Notes: generated by a model not told the origin, from the sequence alone. 64,000 nt of DNA from Frankia alni ACN14a (GCF_000058485.1 NC_008278.1:4272962-4336961); one strand, 5' to 3'; counted from the stretch's first letter, positions 25,489 to 34,667 are shown. Translations and numbers: made by a program.

Positions 25489-26036
25489 GTCGCCTCGCTC
25501 TCCTCGCGCCGGCCCTCAGATGGCTGTGCAGTGCAGACGGACGATGATCGCGTTCGGGTGATCGGGGGTCGGGGGGTCGGATGGTGGACGACCCGTCCGG
25601 ATGGGTGCGATCCGTCCAGCGAGCAATGTAGGACGCTCCGGCGTCGACGTGCGCCGTTTCGGGTCGTGCACCGGCCGCCGAGACGGGAATGCCGATCGAC
25701 AGGCGTGGTTGTTAGTATGAGTCAAGCAACTATCCGACGTGGACGCGGGCGCATGCGGCCGGCCTGACCGGCAGGCACCCGGACCGGTACGAGGCATCCA
25801 ACCGACACAGTCGGCAACCAACCGACACCGTCGGCAACCAACCGACACCGTCGCCAACCGACCGACACTGTCGGCATCGGACCACGCGGCCGGATCCCGG
25901 GCCCCGCACCGCAGCGACGAGCTGCGAGCCGGCCCCGGCCTGGCCCGGCCCGCCTCGCGCCCATGCCACTCAGGAGGCCCGGCACCGCCCCGCAGCGGCG
26001 GCCCGGCCGCATCGGTGATGGAGGGAGCAGCGCCGG
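25489..26036. other. Divergent intergenic region with repeat array
   Basis: No gene is visible. An AT-richer patch (GTTGTTAGTATGAGTCAAGC near 25708) may hold a promoter. The array at 25802-25874 is described separately. Confidence 0.4.
25802..25874. promoter_or_regulatory. Four palindromic sites at exact 20-bp spacing, candidate operator array
   Basis: CCGACACNGTCGG occurs at 25802, 25822, 25842 (one arm base changed) and 25862. Each 13-mer is an inverted repeat with 6-base arms, and sites start exactly 20 bases apart, about two helical turns, so bound dimers would lie on one face. It is 160 bases before the MFS start. Confidence 0.6.
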
Positions 26037-27995
26037 ATGTCCACGACAGCGGGGACTCCGGTCGACGCAGCGCGCCGGCCAGACCAGGACGACCACGCGG
26101 GATACCGCTGGATCGCCCTGTCGAACACGACCATCGGGGTACTGATGGCGACGGTCAACAGCTCGATCGTCATCATCTCCCTGCCCGCGATCTTCCGCGG
26201 GATCCACCTCGATCCCCTGCAGCCGGGCAACGTCAGCTACCTGCTGTGGATGCTGATGGGCTACATGCTCGTCTCCGCCGTGCTGGTGGTGACGCTGGGC
26301 CGGCTCGGTGACATGTTCGGCCGGGTCCGGATCTACAACGCCGGCTTCGCGGTGTTCAGCGTCGCCTCGGTCGGGCTGGCGCTGACCCCCTGGCAGGGCT
26401 CGTCCGGGGCGCTGTGGCTGATCGGCTGGCGGGTCGTGCAGGGCGTGGGCGGCGCGATGCTCATGGCCAACTCCACGGCCATCCTCACCGACGCCTTCCC
26501 CACCCGCCAGCGCGGCATGGCGCTGGGCATCAACCAGGTCGCCGCGCTCGCCGGCTCCTTCGTCGGGCTGGTCGCCGGCGGCCTGCTGTCGGAGTGGAAC
26601 TGGCGCGCGGTGTTCTGGGTGAGCGTGCCGATCGGCGTCGCCGGCACGATCTGGTCCTACCGCAGCCTGCGCGACACCGGCCGGCGCGCGCCCGCGCGGA
26701 TCGACTGGTGGGGCAACATCACTTTCGCGGTCGGGCTGACGGCGCTGCTCGCCGGCGTCACGTACGGCATCCAGCCCTACGGCGGGCACGACATGGGCTG
26801 GCTGAACCCCAAGGTGCTCGCCGCGCTGATCGGCGGCGCCGCCGTCCTGGTCGCGTTCGTCCTCATCGAACGACGCACCGCGCAGCCGATGTTCAACCTG
26901 GCGCTGTTCCGGATCCGGGCGTTCACCGCCGGCAACGCGGCGGTCCTGCTGTCCTCGATCGCCCGCGGCGGGATGCAGTTCATGCTGATCATCTGGCTGC
27001 AGGGAATCTGGCTGCCGCTGCACGGCTACGACTACGTCGACACCCCGCTGTGGGCGGGCGTCTACCTGCTGCCGCTGACGGTCGGGTTCCTGGTGGCGGG
27101 CCCGGTGTCGGGCTTCCTGTCCGACCGGTTCGGCGCCCGCGCCTTCGCCACCGGCGGCCTGACGCTGGTCGCCGCGACCTTCGTCGGTCTGCTGCTGCTG
27201 CCGACGAACTTCAGCTACCCGGCGTTCGCGGTGCTGCTGGTCCTCAACGGGATCGGCTCGGGCCTGTTCTCCGCGCCGAACACGACCGCGGTGATGAATG
27301 CCGTGCCGGCGGCCGCCCGCGGCGGCGCGTCCGGGATGCGCGCGACGTTCATGAACTCCGGGCAGGTCCTGTCGATCGGCCTGTTCTTCTCCCTGATGAT
27401 CGCCGGGCTGTCCTCGACGTTGCCGCACTCGCTGCACAGCGGGCTGGCCGCGCAGGGCGTGCCCGCCGACGTCACCGACCGGGTGGCGAACCTGCCTCCG
27501 GTCGGCAGCCTGTTCGCCGCCTTCCTCGGCTACAACCCGATGCAGAACCTGCTCGGCGACGACACTCTGCACCAGCTCCCCGCGGCGAACGCGCAGGCGC
27601 TGACGGGCAAGGAGTTCTTCCCGCACCTGATCGCCTCGCCGTTCCACCACGGCCTGATCATCGTGTTCTCGCTCGCCATCGCCATGTCGCTGATCGCCGC
27701 GGTCGCCTCCCTGCTGCGCGGCGCGAGGTACGTCCACATCGAGACGCTGCTCGCCGTCGAGGCCGCCGCCGGCCCCACCGCCACCGGCGGTGCCATCACC
27801 GACGGAGGTGACATCACCGACGGAGGTGCCGTGTCGGTAGGAAGCAGCCAGGAAACGGAAAGCAGCGATCCGGTTGGGAGCGGTCACCCGGCCAGGAGCG
27901 GTCGACCGGCGACGGGCGCCCTGCCGGCAGAGCGGCTGCAACCATCCGACCAGGCGTGCGTCGACCTGGACGCACCGACGGTACGGATCCCCTAG
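26037..27995 (+). CDS. MFS drug/proton antiporter, DHA2 (14-TM) family
   Basis: The 652-residue membrane protein starts with a cytoplasmic tail and the first membrane helix IALSNTTIGVLMATVNSSIVIISLPAI, where the acidic-free TM1 pattern LMATVNSSIVIISLP is typical of DHA2 exporters. Motif A appears as GRLGDMFGRVRIYNAG in loop 2-3, and about 14 helices fit the length. The C-terminal 70 residues are hydrophilic and variable, with TDGGDITDGGAVS repeats. It should export a small hydrophobic compound using the proton gradient. GGAGGGAGC precedes the ATG. The operator array upstream suggests regulated expression. Confidence 0.9.
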   Translation: MSTTAGTPVDAARRPDQDDHAGYRWIALSNTTIGVLMATVNSSIVIISLPAIFRGIHLDPLQPGNVSYLLWMLMGYMLVSAVLVVTLGRLGDMFGRVRIYNAGFAVFSVASVGLALTPWQGSSGALWLIGWRVVQGVGGAMLMANSTAILTDAFPTRQRGMALGINQVAALAGSFVGLVAGGLLSEWNWRAVFWVSVPIGVAGTIWSYRSLRDTGRRAPARIDWWGNITFAVGLTALLAGVTYGIQPYGGHDMGWLNPKVLAALIGGAAVLVAFVLIERRTAQPMFNLALFRIRAFTAGNAAVLLSSIARGGMQFMLIIWLQGIWLPLHGYDYVDTPLWAGVYLLPLTVGFLVAGPVSGFLSDRFGARAFATGGLTLVAATFVGLLLLPTNFSYPAFAVLLVLNGIGSGLFSAPNTTAVMNAVPAAARGGASGMRATFMNSGQVLSIGLFFSLMIAGLSSTLPHSLHSGLAAQGVPADVTDRVANLPPVGSLFAAFLGYNPMQNLLGDDTLHQLPAANAQALTGKEFFPHLIASPFHHGLIIVFSLAIAMSLIAAVASLLRGARYVHIETLLAVEAAAGPTATGGAITDGGDITDGGAVSVGSSQETESSDPVGSGHPARSGRPATGALPAERLQPSDQACVDLDAPTVRIP

Positions 27996-28231
27996 CCGCA
28001 CTGTCTGTCCCGGGGAGGTGGACGGCCGCCCACCTCCCCGGCCACTCCGCCCGCCGCTTCCCCACCCGCGCCGCCGCTTCTCCATCCGCGCCGCGGCCCA
28101 CCCATCCGCGCCCACTGCCCGTACGCGCCGCTCGCCTGTTGGTCAGGTGCGAGTTGGTTCCCGTGTCGTCTCCGCCCACAGCGTACGAACAGGTGTTCGA
28201 CATTGGGTGGATGTTGTTCTACCGTTACCCC

Positions 28232-29635
28232 ATGGATCTCAACGACTTCGGGGACGGCCCTGACCCGCCGACCCGCCTCGCCACAATCTCCCGCCAGCTC
28301 GACGGGCTCCTCACCGCGCAGGCCTGGCAGCTGTCCGACACGGAGCTGGACGGGCTGCTCGAGGGGGTCTGCCGGCTGACCAGCCGCGTCGCCGCCGTCC
28401 GAGGGCTGCTGTTCGTCGAGGCCCAGGACCGCGGATTCGCCGTGCGCCACGGCGCCACCGACCTCACCGGCTGGCTGCGCGACCGGCTACGCCTGACCAC
28501 CCGCGACGCCCGCCGCCAGGTCACCCTCGCCCACGACACCACCACCGTCCACACCGCCACCGGCACCGCGTTGGCCGACGGAACGATCACCGTCGAACAG
28601 GCGATGGTCATCAGCGACGCGCTACGCACCCTGCCCACCGCCACCACCCCCGACCAGCAGACCGCCGCCGAACAGGCCCTCCTACGCTTCGCCGACCAGT
28701 TCGACCCCCACCACCTCGTCAAACTCGCCGCCCGCCTCCGCGAAACACTCACCACCACCGACACCTCCCCCGGCGGCGACGACCCCCACACCGACAGCCA
28801 CACCGGCGAACACACCAACCCCAGCACCCGCAAGACCGGCAGCGGCGGTGATGATGCCGGCAACGACGGCAGGAAAAAGCCGAGCCCGGACCCGGCGGAC
28901 ATCCGCCGGTTGACCCTGACCGACACCCCGACCGGCACCACCCTGATCAGCGGGGAACTCGATACCGAAGGCGCCGCCCTGCTGCGCACCGCGTTGGACA
29001 GCCTCGCCGCCCCCCAACCCGCCGCCGACGGCACTCCCGACCGGCGCAGCCCCACCCGCCGCCGCGCCGACGCCCTCATCGACCTGGTCACCCGCGCGTT
29101 GGGTGCCGCGACCGTCCCCGAAAACGGCGGGGTACGCCCACATCTGACCGTCACCATCGACTGGAACACCCTGCTCGCCAGCGGTGCCAGCCCCGCCCTG
29201 ACCAGCTGGGGACTTCCGCTGCCCCACAGCACCCTCGCCCGGCTCAGCTGCGACGCGGAGATCAGCCGGATCATCCTGGATCCCGACGGTGTCCCCCTCG
29301 ACGTCGGACGATCCACCCGCGTCGTGCCGCCACAGCTGCGTCGCGCACTCGTGGCCCGCGACCGGGGCTGCAGCTTCCCCGGCTGTGACCGGCCACCCAC
29401 CTGGTGCGAAGCACACCACGTCATCCACTGGACACACGGCGGTGTCACCGCCCTGCACAACCTCGTCCTGCTCTGCGGCCACCACCACCGCCAAGTCCAC
29501 CACGACGGCTGGACCATCATCTTCACCGACGACGGACACCCCGCCTACACCCCACCCTGGCGCATCGACCCCCACCAGACACCCCGCCGCAACCCCTACA
29601 CCCACCCACCCGACCTCCTCACCAGCGCCACCTGA
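28232..29635 (+). CDS. DUF222 domain protein with HNH endonuclease domain (13E12 repeat family)
   Basis: The product is about 467 residues. The N-terminal DUF222 part (about 15-330) includes LRLTTRDARRQVTLAHD, DGTITVEQAMVISDAL and RRRADALIDLVTRALG. The C-terminal HNH nuclease (about 365-430) shows RDRGCSFPGCDRPPTWCEAHHVIHW and NLVLLCGHHHRQVHHDGW, with zinc-binding Cys and the HH-N-H active site. This family is abundant in Mycobacterium and Frankia, often in many copies; its job is unknown, with mobile-element links suspected. A hydrophilic linker near 180-215 (HTDSHTGEHTNPSTRKTGSG) varies between members. The start is uncertain: ATG at 28232 or 28211, or GTG at 28193. Confidence 0.85.
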   Translation: MDLNDFGDGPDPPTRLATISRQLDGLLTAQAWQLSDTELDGLLEGVCRLTSRVAAVRGLLFVEAQDRGFAVRHGATDLTGWLRDRLRLTTRDARRQVTLAHDTTTVHTATGTALADGTITVEQAMVISDALRTLPTATTPDQQTAAEQALLRFADQFDPHHLVKLAARLRETLTTTDTSPGGDDPHTDSHTGEHTNPSTRKTGSGGDDAGNDGRKKPSPDPADIRRLTLTDTPTGTTLISGELDTEGAALLRTALDSLAAPQPAADGTPDRRSPTRRRADALIDLVTRALGAATVPENGGVRPHLTVTIDWNTLLASGASPALTSWGLPLPHSTLARLSCDAEISRIILDPDGVPLDVGRSTRVVPPQLRRALVARDRGCSFPGCDRPPTWCEAHHVIHWTHGGVTALHNLVLLCGHHHRQVHHDGWTIIFTDDGHPAYTPPWRIDPHQTPRRNPYTHPPDLLTSAT

Positions 29636-29774
29636 CAAGGGGTGGTCGGCCCACGGCTGACCGCCGGCCGGTTCCCTGTCCCCGGTCGACCGGTGGGACC
29701 GCACACCACCTCACGGTCCACCCGCCGGTTCGCTCACCATGCCACGCGACCGCGCACGGACACGCCGACAGGTC

Positions 29775-30950
29775 CTACATGCCTGGTCCGTCAACCCGGA
29801 TGACGACCCGGCCGGTGAACGCCCCACGCAGCAGGTCGGTGAAAGCGCGTGGCGCGTTCTCGATCCCGTCCACGATGGTCTCGTCGAGTTGCAGCCGGCC
29901 CGTCGCCAGCCAGTGGCCGATCTCCTGTTCGGCCTCGGCGCGGCGGTCCGCGAAGTCGGCGGTGCGCAGACCCCGCAGGGTGAGCCGGTTGGCGATGGCG
30001 TAGCCCAGGTCCGGGGTCGTCTCCTCGCCCGCGGCCCGGCCGGGCCGCGGGCCGGTCTGGCGATCGAGCAGCCCGCACAGCACCACCCGGCCGTGCGGGC
30101 GCAGCAGGCGGACCGCGGCGGCGAGCTGTGCGCCGCCGGTGTTGTCGAAGTAGACGTCGATGCCCTCCGGGGCGCATTCGCGCAGCCGATCGAGCACGGG
30201 GCCGTCCCGGTGGTCGAAGGCCGCGTCGAAGCCGAGAGTCCCAGTCACGTGCGCGACCTTGGCCGGTGACCCCGCGCTGCCGATCACCCGGCCGGCACCG
30301 CGCAGCCGTGCGATCTGACCGGCGAGGCCGCCGACCGCTCCGGCCGCGCCGGACACGAACACGGTGTCGCCGGATCGCAGCTCGGCCGCGGCGACCAGAC
30401 CGGCCCAGGCGGTCAGCAGCGGGGCCAGATACGCGGTCGGGGTGGGGAGGACGGCAGGGTCGACCCGCCGTAGCGCCGCCGCGTCGGCGACGGCGAACTC
30501 GCGCCATCCGAGCTGGTGACAGACCTCGTCGCCCACGGCGAAGCCGGGGTCGGTGCTGGCGACGACCTCACCGAGGGCGGCCCCCGGCACGACGTCGCCG
30601 AGGGTGAGCCGGGGCAGCGGCAGGCCGACGTCGCCGAGGAACAGGCGGGCGGCGGCGTCGAGAGCAAACAGGGTGGTGCGGACGACGACCTGCCCTGGCC
30701 GCGGGGCCGGCACTGCGGCCAGTTCCACGCGGAAGTCCTCCGGTGCCGGCAGCCCGACCGGATACGCGGCGAGACGTACCAGCCGACCGGCAGCCGGTGC
30801 GGACAGCGACTCGACGGGCGACGACGAGGTAGGCGACGACGAGGCAGGCGACGACGAGGCAGGTGCCGACGAGATGGGCGACGACGGGGCGGGTGGGGTG
30901 ACCTGCGGCGGCTCGGTGGCGGACGAGGTGGCGGGGGTGGAGGCGCTCAT
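29775..30950 (-). CDS. Zinc-free MDR-family NADP-dependent oxidoreductase (PTGR/CurA-like)
   Basis: Past a low-complexity N-terminus the protein reads as a medium-chain dehydrogenase/reductase of the leukotriene B4 12-hydroxydehydrogenase type: an N-terminal GroES-like part (PGQVVVRTTLFALDAAARLFL), then the Rossmann part with VFVSGAAGAVGGLAGQIARL (cofactor motif AxxGxxG), the FDAAFDHRDG segment, and IDVYFDNTGG, which is strongly diagnostic. Such enzymes reduce the double bond of enones with NADPH. The first 45 residues repeat ASSSP/TSSSP units coded by an 18-base-like repeat and are not part of the fold. It is divergent from the split-barrel pair. Confidence 0.88.
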   Translation of the reverse strand: MSASTPATSSATEPPQVTPPAPSSPISSAPASSSPASSSPTSSSPVESLSAPAAGRLVRLAAYPVGLPAPEDFRVELAAVPAPRPGQVVVRTTLFALDAAARLFLGDVGLPLPRLTLGDVVPGAALGEVVASTDPGFAVGDEVCHQLGWREFAVADAAALRRVDPAVLPTPTAYLAPLLTAWAGLVAAAELRSGDTVFVSGAAGAVGGLAGQIARLRGAGRVIGSAGSPAKVAHVTGTLGFDAAFDHRDGPVLDRLRECAPEGIDVYFDNTGGAQLAAAVRLLRPHGRVVLCGLLDRQTGPRPGRAAGEETTPDLGYAIANRLTLRGLRTADFADRRAEAEQEIGHWLATGRLQLDETIVDGIENAPRAFTDLLRGAFTGRVVIRVDGPGM

Positions 30951-31125
30951 GTCGCCGACGGTAGGGGCTTCCGCGTGCGTGAAGGTCAAGCCCGCCACGC
31001 CGGGAAAATGGCCGACCATAGGAAGTGGGAGTCTCGATTGCGTGCATTGACGGTGCAGGCCGGGTTCCGTGGCAGGCAGGCCATCGGCAGTGTCACCCAG
31101 TGCCCAACCGAAGGGAGATGCGGAC

Positions 31126-31737
31126 ATGACGGTTCCGACGGAGGATGCCGCCGCTGGTCCGGGCGCCGGCTTACCTGACGGGCGTGGGCGGGACGGCCAA
31201 TCCCCCGGCGCCGGTCTGACGGACGAGCAGCGGCGGTTCCTCGCCGCGCACACGCGTGGCTTTCTGATCGTGACCGGCGCGGACGGCGGGCCGATCGGTT
31301 ACCCGATGACCGTCCGGTGGTGCGACGGCACGCTGGAGTTCAACACCTACCGTAGGAGCGCGAAGGTTACCCACCTGCGCCGGGACGGCCGGGTCTGTGT
31401 GGTCGTGGTGCCCCGTGACCGGGCGGCCGATCGGCGTGTGCTCAGTGTCTGGGGACGCGTGCAGCCCGGCGAGGGAAGCATCGAGCACTGGATGCACGAC
31501 GGCGACGGCACGGATCCGACGCCGAGCCCGTCCACGCCGCCGCAGACCACGCCGCCCCACGTCACGAGCCCGCACGTCACGGCCCCGCAGGTCACGACCC
31601 CGCACGTCACGACCCCGCCCCACGTTGTCAGCAGGGTCCGGGAGAGGCTGCTCGACGGCAGGCGGATCATCATCCGGGTGAGCCCCCTCACCGCCCTGTT
31701 CATGAATGCAGCGCAGGGAGCAGACGATGTCGGCTGA
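31126..31737 (+). CDS. Pyridoxamine 5'-phosphate oxidase-like split-barrel (FMN/F420) protein
   Basis: The 203-residue protein has the split beta-barrel core at about 30-130: EQRRFLAAHTRGFLIVTGADGGPIGYPMTVRWCDGTLEFNTYRRSAKVTHLRRDGRVCVVVVPRDR, as in FMN- or F420-binding pyridoxamine oxidase-like reductases. A strange insertion near 135-165 repeats PHVTTP/PHVTSP units, coded by roughly 15-base repeats. It then resumes with RVRERLLDGRRIIIRVSPLTALF, the usual last helix and strand. GAAGGGAG lies eight bases before the ATG. The next gene overlaps its 3' end by 11 bases, so the pair is translationally coupled and may form a heteromer. Confidence 0.8.
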   Translation: MTVPTEDAAAGPGAGLPDGRGRDGQSPGAGLTDEQRRFLAAHTRGFLIVTGADGGPIGYPMTVRWCDGTLEFNTYRRSAKVTHLRRDGRVCVVVVPRDRAADRRVLSVWGRVQPGEGSIEHWMHDGDGTDPTPSPSTPPQTTPPHVTSPHVTAPQVTTPHVTTPPHVVSRVRERLLDGRRIIIRVSPLTALFMNAAQGADDVG

Positions 31738-32116
31738 GCGCCGCCGGCGGATCGCGATGGACGCCGAGCAGCTCTCGGCGTTCCTCGACGGTTCCGCGGA
31801 GATGGTCGTCGCCTACGTGAACGCGGACGGTTGGCCCGTCGGAGCCCTGGCCGGCGCCGAGCGGCACGGGGAGGAGATCACGGTTGCGTTCGTCGATCCG
31901 TCCGGGGCCGCCGCCGAGGTCGGCGTCGGCGATGCGGTGTGCTGTGTCGCCGAGGAGGGGGCCAGCTACGACGAGATCCGGGGCGCGATCGTGCGCGGTG
32001 AGGTGACCACGGTCGCCACGGCGGCCGGCCGGCACCGCTGGACCGTCCGCGAGCGGAACATCAGCAGCTTCGACTTCGCAGCCCTGGCCGACCCCGGGCC
32101 GGGGGGCGCCGGCTGA
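31727..32116 (+). CDS. Small split-barrel flavin/F420-binding-like protein
   Basis: The 129-residue product (MSAERRRRIAMDAEQLSAFL start) has a compact beta-barrel pattern: MVVAYVNADGWPVGALA, ITVAFVDPSG, and DAVCCVAEEGASYDEIRGAIVRGEV. This resembles one-half of the pyridoxamine oxidase-like fold and pairs with the preceding larger paralogue. The catalytic or cofactor residues are not obvious. The ATG at 31727 overlaps the end of the upstream gene and follows a GGGAG ribosome site, so coupled expression and possibly a two-subunit enzyme are likely. Confidence 0.65.
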   Translation: MSAERRRRIAMDAEQLSAFLDGSAEMVVAYVNADGWPVGALAGAERHGEEITVAFVDPSGAAAEVGVGDAVCCVAEEGASYDEIRGAIVRGEVTTVATAAGRHRWTVRERNISSFDFAALADPGPGGAG

Positions 32117-32165
32117 TCCGCCGGGCGCGTCGACCGGGCCGATCCGTCAACCCGGGGCAGACGCG

Positions 32166-32696
32166 TCAGACCAGGCCGGCACGGACGATGTCGCCGTCGT
32201 GGTGGTGGCACTCGTGCAGGGCGCTGCGGGCCACCAGGGCGACCTCGACGATCCGGCCGTCCAGGTCGATCGTGCGGCGTGCCAGGTCCGCGTCGAGCCG
32301 CGCCATCGTCTCGCGCAGGCGGGCGACCCGGCGTTCGAACTGGCCGAGGAGATCGTCCAGGTCGCCGCGGAGGTAGTCCGCCGCGGCCACTGACGCGTCG
32401 GGGTCGACGGCCGGGATCACCGGGGTCTGCTCGGCGGTGGCCCGTTCGATCAGCCAACGGTGGAAGGCCATCGATTCGCGCAGGTGCCCGAGGTACTCGA
32501 TCGGCGACCAGACAGTCGGTCCCGGGCGGTGGCGCACGACGTCCGCGGGCAGGGCCCGCAGATGCTCGGCGATCCGTCCGGCGACCGGGCCGAGATCGGC
32601 GGCGACCTGCCCGACCCCGACGGCGGACGCGTCGAAGTCGCACTCGCTGCACACCTGCTCCACCGTCGACTCCTCCACGATCACGTCCACGAGCAC
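32166..32696 (-). CDS. DinB family protein
   Basis: This 176-residue protein is a four-helix DinB/YfiT-like putative metalloenzyme. The first metal His is in WSPIEYLGHLRESM (about residue 70), and the second and third are in SALHECHHHDGDI (about 158-170), giving the HxxxH arrangement of the family. Members include mycothiol-dependent and bacillithiol-dependent transferases, so a thiol transferase role in this actinobacterium is plausible but inferred. The start is a GTG at 32696, and the leader holds an ACGACC repeat. It runs in the same direction as the nucleoside phosphorylase gene upstream. Confidence 0.85.
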   Translation of the reverse strand: MLVDVIVEESTVEQVCSECDFDASAVGVGQVAADLGPVAGRIAEHLRALPADVVRHRPGPTVWSPIEYLGHLRESMAFHRWLIERATAEQTPVIPAVDPDASVAAADYLRGDLDDLLGQFERRVARLRETMARLDADLARRTIDLDGRIVEVALVARSALHECHHHDGDIVRAGLV

Positions 32697-32698
32697 GA

Positions 32699-32752
32699 AC
32701 GACCACGACCACTAACGACCACGACCACTAACGACCACTGACGACCACGACC
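32699..32752. repeat. ACGACC-type tandem repeat in the DinB leader
   Basis: Two exact 16-base units (ACGACCACGACCACTA) at 32699-32714 and 32715-32730 are followed by two shorter partial units. It lies between the nucleoside phosphorylase stop and the DinB start. Confidence 0.75.
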
Positions 32753-32755
32753 GGG

Positions 32756-32782
32756 TTCGCCCGCGTCATTCGCCCGCGCTCA
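32756..32782 (-). repeat. Two-unit repeat spanning the phosphorylase stop codon
   Basis: TTCGCCCGCGTCA (32756-32768) is followed by TTCGCCCGCGCTCA (32769-32782). The real stop (TCA, 32780-32782) is thus repeated 14 bases downstream in another frame. Confidence 0.6.
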
Positions 32783-33598
32783 CGAGACTGCCGCGGCGCG
32801 GCCGAGTTCCACGCAGGTCTCGGCGGCGAGGTGGAACAGGCGCGCGCGGGTGGGCAGCGCCTGCTGCCAGTCCCGCGACGCCCAGACCGGGCCCGCCAAC
32901 GAATCGCCGGCGTAGAGGAGCTGCGCGAACCGCACCCCGCGGAACCGGGCGACCGCGAAGAAGGCGGCGGCCTCCATCTCCACCGTGAGGCAGCCCTCCA
33001 TGCGCCTGGCCTCGACCTTGGCCGGCGTCTCGCGGTAGATCGCGTCGGTCGTCCAGGTCTTGCCGCGAACGAAGGGCACCCCGTGACGGGCCAGCACCGC
33101 CTCGGCCGCCGCCACCCCGGCGGGATCGGCGCTCACCTCGCGGCTGGGCGGCTGGTAGTGGAACGAGGTTCCCTCGTCGCGGACGGCCCGGTCGGGGACG
33201 ATGACCTGTCCGAGCACGAGGGAGTCGACCAGCGATCCCGCCCCGCCGCAGGCAACGAAGGTCCGGGCGCCGAGGACGATGGCCTCCTCCATGAAACCCG
33301 CGCACAGCGGTGCGCCGATGCCCGGCTGGAACACGGCGATCGGCGTCCCGTCGAGGAGCACCTCGTACACGGGATGCCGGCCGTGCTCACCGACGAGCTC
33401 GGTCAGCACCCGGGCCTGATGGGTCTCCACCAGGGCATCGACGACCTCCCCGAAGAAACACAGCACCGCGAGTTCCGGCAGCCGGACACCCGCCTTCTCC
33501 CGACCCCGGCCCGCGAACGGCCGGACCATGCCCGCGGGAGAGGGATCGAACTCGACCAACGGAAGCGACGCAGAATCCGAGATCTCCACCCGGATCAT
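32780..33598 (-). CDS. Nucleoside phosphorylase (uridine phosphorylase-like)
   Basis: The 272-residue enzyme belongs to the PNP/UDP family: GIGAPLCAGFMEEAIVLGARTFVACGGAGSL forms the phosphate and ribose loops, and EGCLTVEMEAAAFFAVARFRGVRFAQLLYAGD contains the signature Met-Glu-Met-like VEMEA ribose-binding motif. TSFHYQPP gives the usual central loop His. It should cleave nucleosides reversibly with phosphate in purine or pyrimidine salvage; which base is not clear. It is cytoplasmic. Its stop is repeated in a short tandem duplication. Confidence 0.88.
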   Translation of the reverse strand: MIRVEISDSASLPLVEFDPSPAGMVRPFAGRGREKAGVRLPELAVLCFFGEVVDALVETHQARVLTELVGEHGRHPVYEVLLDGTPIAVFQPGIGAPLCAGFMEEAIVLGARTFVACGGAGSLVDSLVLGQVIVPDRAVRDEGTSFHYQPPSREVSADPAGVAAAEAVLARHGVPFVRGKTWTTDAIYRETPAKVEARRMEGCLTVEMEAAAFFAVARFRGVRFAQLLYAGDSLAGPVWASRDWQQALPTRARLFHLAAETCVELGRAAAVS

Positions 33599-33753
33599 TC
33601 TGGCAGGCCCATGTATGGCGCGTCGCCGCTCATATCCGTGATCATCCTTGGCGGGATCGCGCCTGAGCCGCGCCGCGACACTCGAACCGTCACACCAATC
33701 CGGTCCGGCGGGCCTCTGAGGGAAGGAGACGGAACGAGGTCCGATGGATTCCG

Positions 33754-34180
33754 ATGGATGAGGAGCGAGACGTCGAGTTCCGGGCGTACTTCGCCAGCCG
33801 GCTTCCGGCGCTGCTACGCCTGGCGTACCTGCTCACCGGGAATGCAGCCGACGCCGAGGGCGTGGCCCAGACCGCGCTCGCCCGGGAGTTCGCGCCTGGG
33901 ACCGTGTGCGGAGCAGTAACGCCCCCGACGCCTACGCCCGGCGCATCCTCATCAACGCTCGCCGTCGCCGGTTCCGCCGCCGGCGGGTCGGCGAGACGTC
34001 GAGGTCCGATGTGCCCGACGGCGTCCCTACATCCCGGCGGGCTGGCCGGGGTCGAGGACCGGGTCGGGCTGGCTGCGGCGTTGGCCGTGCTGTCCACGCG
34101 GCAGCCGGCCGTGAGGCGTCGCATGATCACACCGTCGATTCCGCGGGCCTGGTCGACGACTCAGGCGACGCAGCTTGATC
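33754..34180 (+). pseudogene. Decayed SigE-family ECF sigma factor
   Basis: The start is intact: ATG at 33754 after AAGGAGACGG, reading FRAYFASRLPALLRLAYLLT then GNAADAEGVAQTALAR, the region 2 of a SigE-family ECF factor. The frame then shifts near 33900, and the next frame reads SSNAPDAYARRILINARRRRFRRRRVGE, the conserved end of region 2 and linker. A further shift returns to the first frame with LAAALAVLSTRQPAVRRR, a worn region 4. Two frameshifts and degraded region 4 make a functional product unlikely. The 3' end runs into the MarR gene on the other strand. Confidence 0.7.
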
Positions 34181-34667
34181 AGGGCTCGCGGGGGACGGAC
34201 GAGGCGGCCGCCCGGCACGTGAACTGGCTCGGGTCTGCCCCCGCCTTGGCGAGCAGCGCGTAGAGGTGTTGCTGATCGTCCGGGGAGAGACGGGCGAGCG
34301 GGGAGCCCGCCGTGAAGGCCTGCACGAGCTGCGCGCGCACTTCGACGCCTCTGCGGGTCAGACTGATGATCTTCTGTCGGCGATCCGTCGGTGCCGGTCG
34401 CCGTCGGATCAGGCCGCGCTGTTCGAGCCGGTCCGTCAGGAACGTCACGGTGGACGGGTCACAGTTCAGCGTTGCCGCCAGCGCGCGCATCGAGGGCGGC
34501 GGGCCGTCGGGGTCCAGCCGCCACAGCGCGCCGGCGAGCGCCTCGGTGAGATCGAGCTCCTTCACCAGGTCCGCGGCCAGGTCGTTGGTCGCGACCGCGA
34601 GGGTGACGACCTGCTTGACGACGGCGTGGATCAGCGAGTCGTCCGCAAGGCCGTCGCCGTCGCCCAC
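34179..34667 (-). CDS. MarR family transcriptional regulator
   Basis: The 162-residue protein carries a MarR winged helix: MRALAATLNCDPSTVTFLTDRLEQRGLIRRRPAPTDRRQKIISLTRRG (about 58-105), including the wing DRR. The flanking helices for dimerisation are present. Its start is a GTG at 34667. It is divergent from an NAD(P)-binding reductase gene, and the 146-base gap holds a perfect 12-base inverted repeat, so it very likely represses itself and the reductase and responds to a small molecule. Confidence 0.9.
   Translation of the reverse strand: MGDGDGLADDSLIHAVVKQVVTLAVATNDLAADLVKELDLTEALAGALWRLDPDGPPPSMRALAATLNCDPSTVTFLTDRLEQRGLIRRRPAPTDRRQKIISLTRRGVEVRAQLVQAFTAGSPLARLSPDDQQHLYALLAKAGADPSQFTCRAAASSVPREP

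Noticed and set aside
25802..25874. CRISPR-like array
   Set aside because: The units are only 20 bases with almost no spacer, and no cas gene is present.
25722..28115. Minus-strand open frame of 797 codons
   Set aside because: It is antisense to the MFS gene and consists of low-complexity Arg/Gly/Asp runs.
32699..32752. Regulatory operator for DinB
   Set aside because: The ACGACC repeat has no inverted symmetry and looks like simple slippage.
33744..33760. ATG at 33744 as the sigma factor start
   Set aside because: It opens a five-codon frame that stops at once; the ATG at 33754 gives the conserved region.
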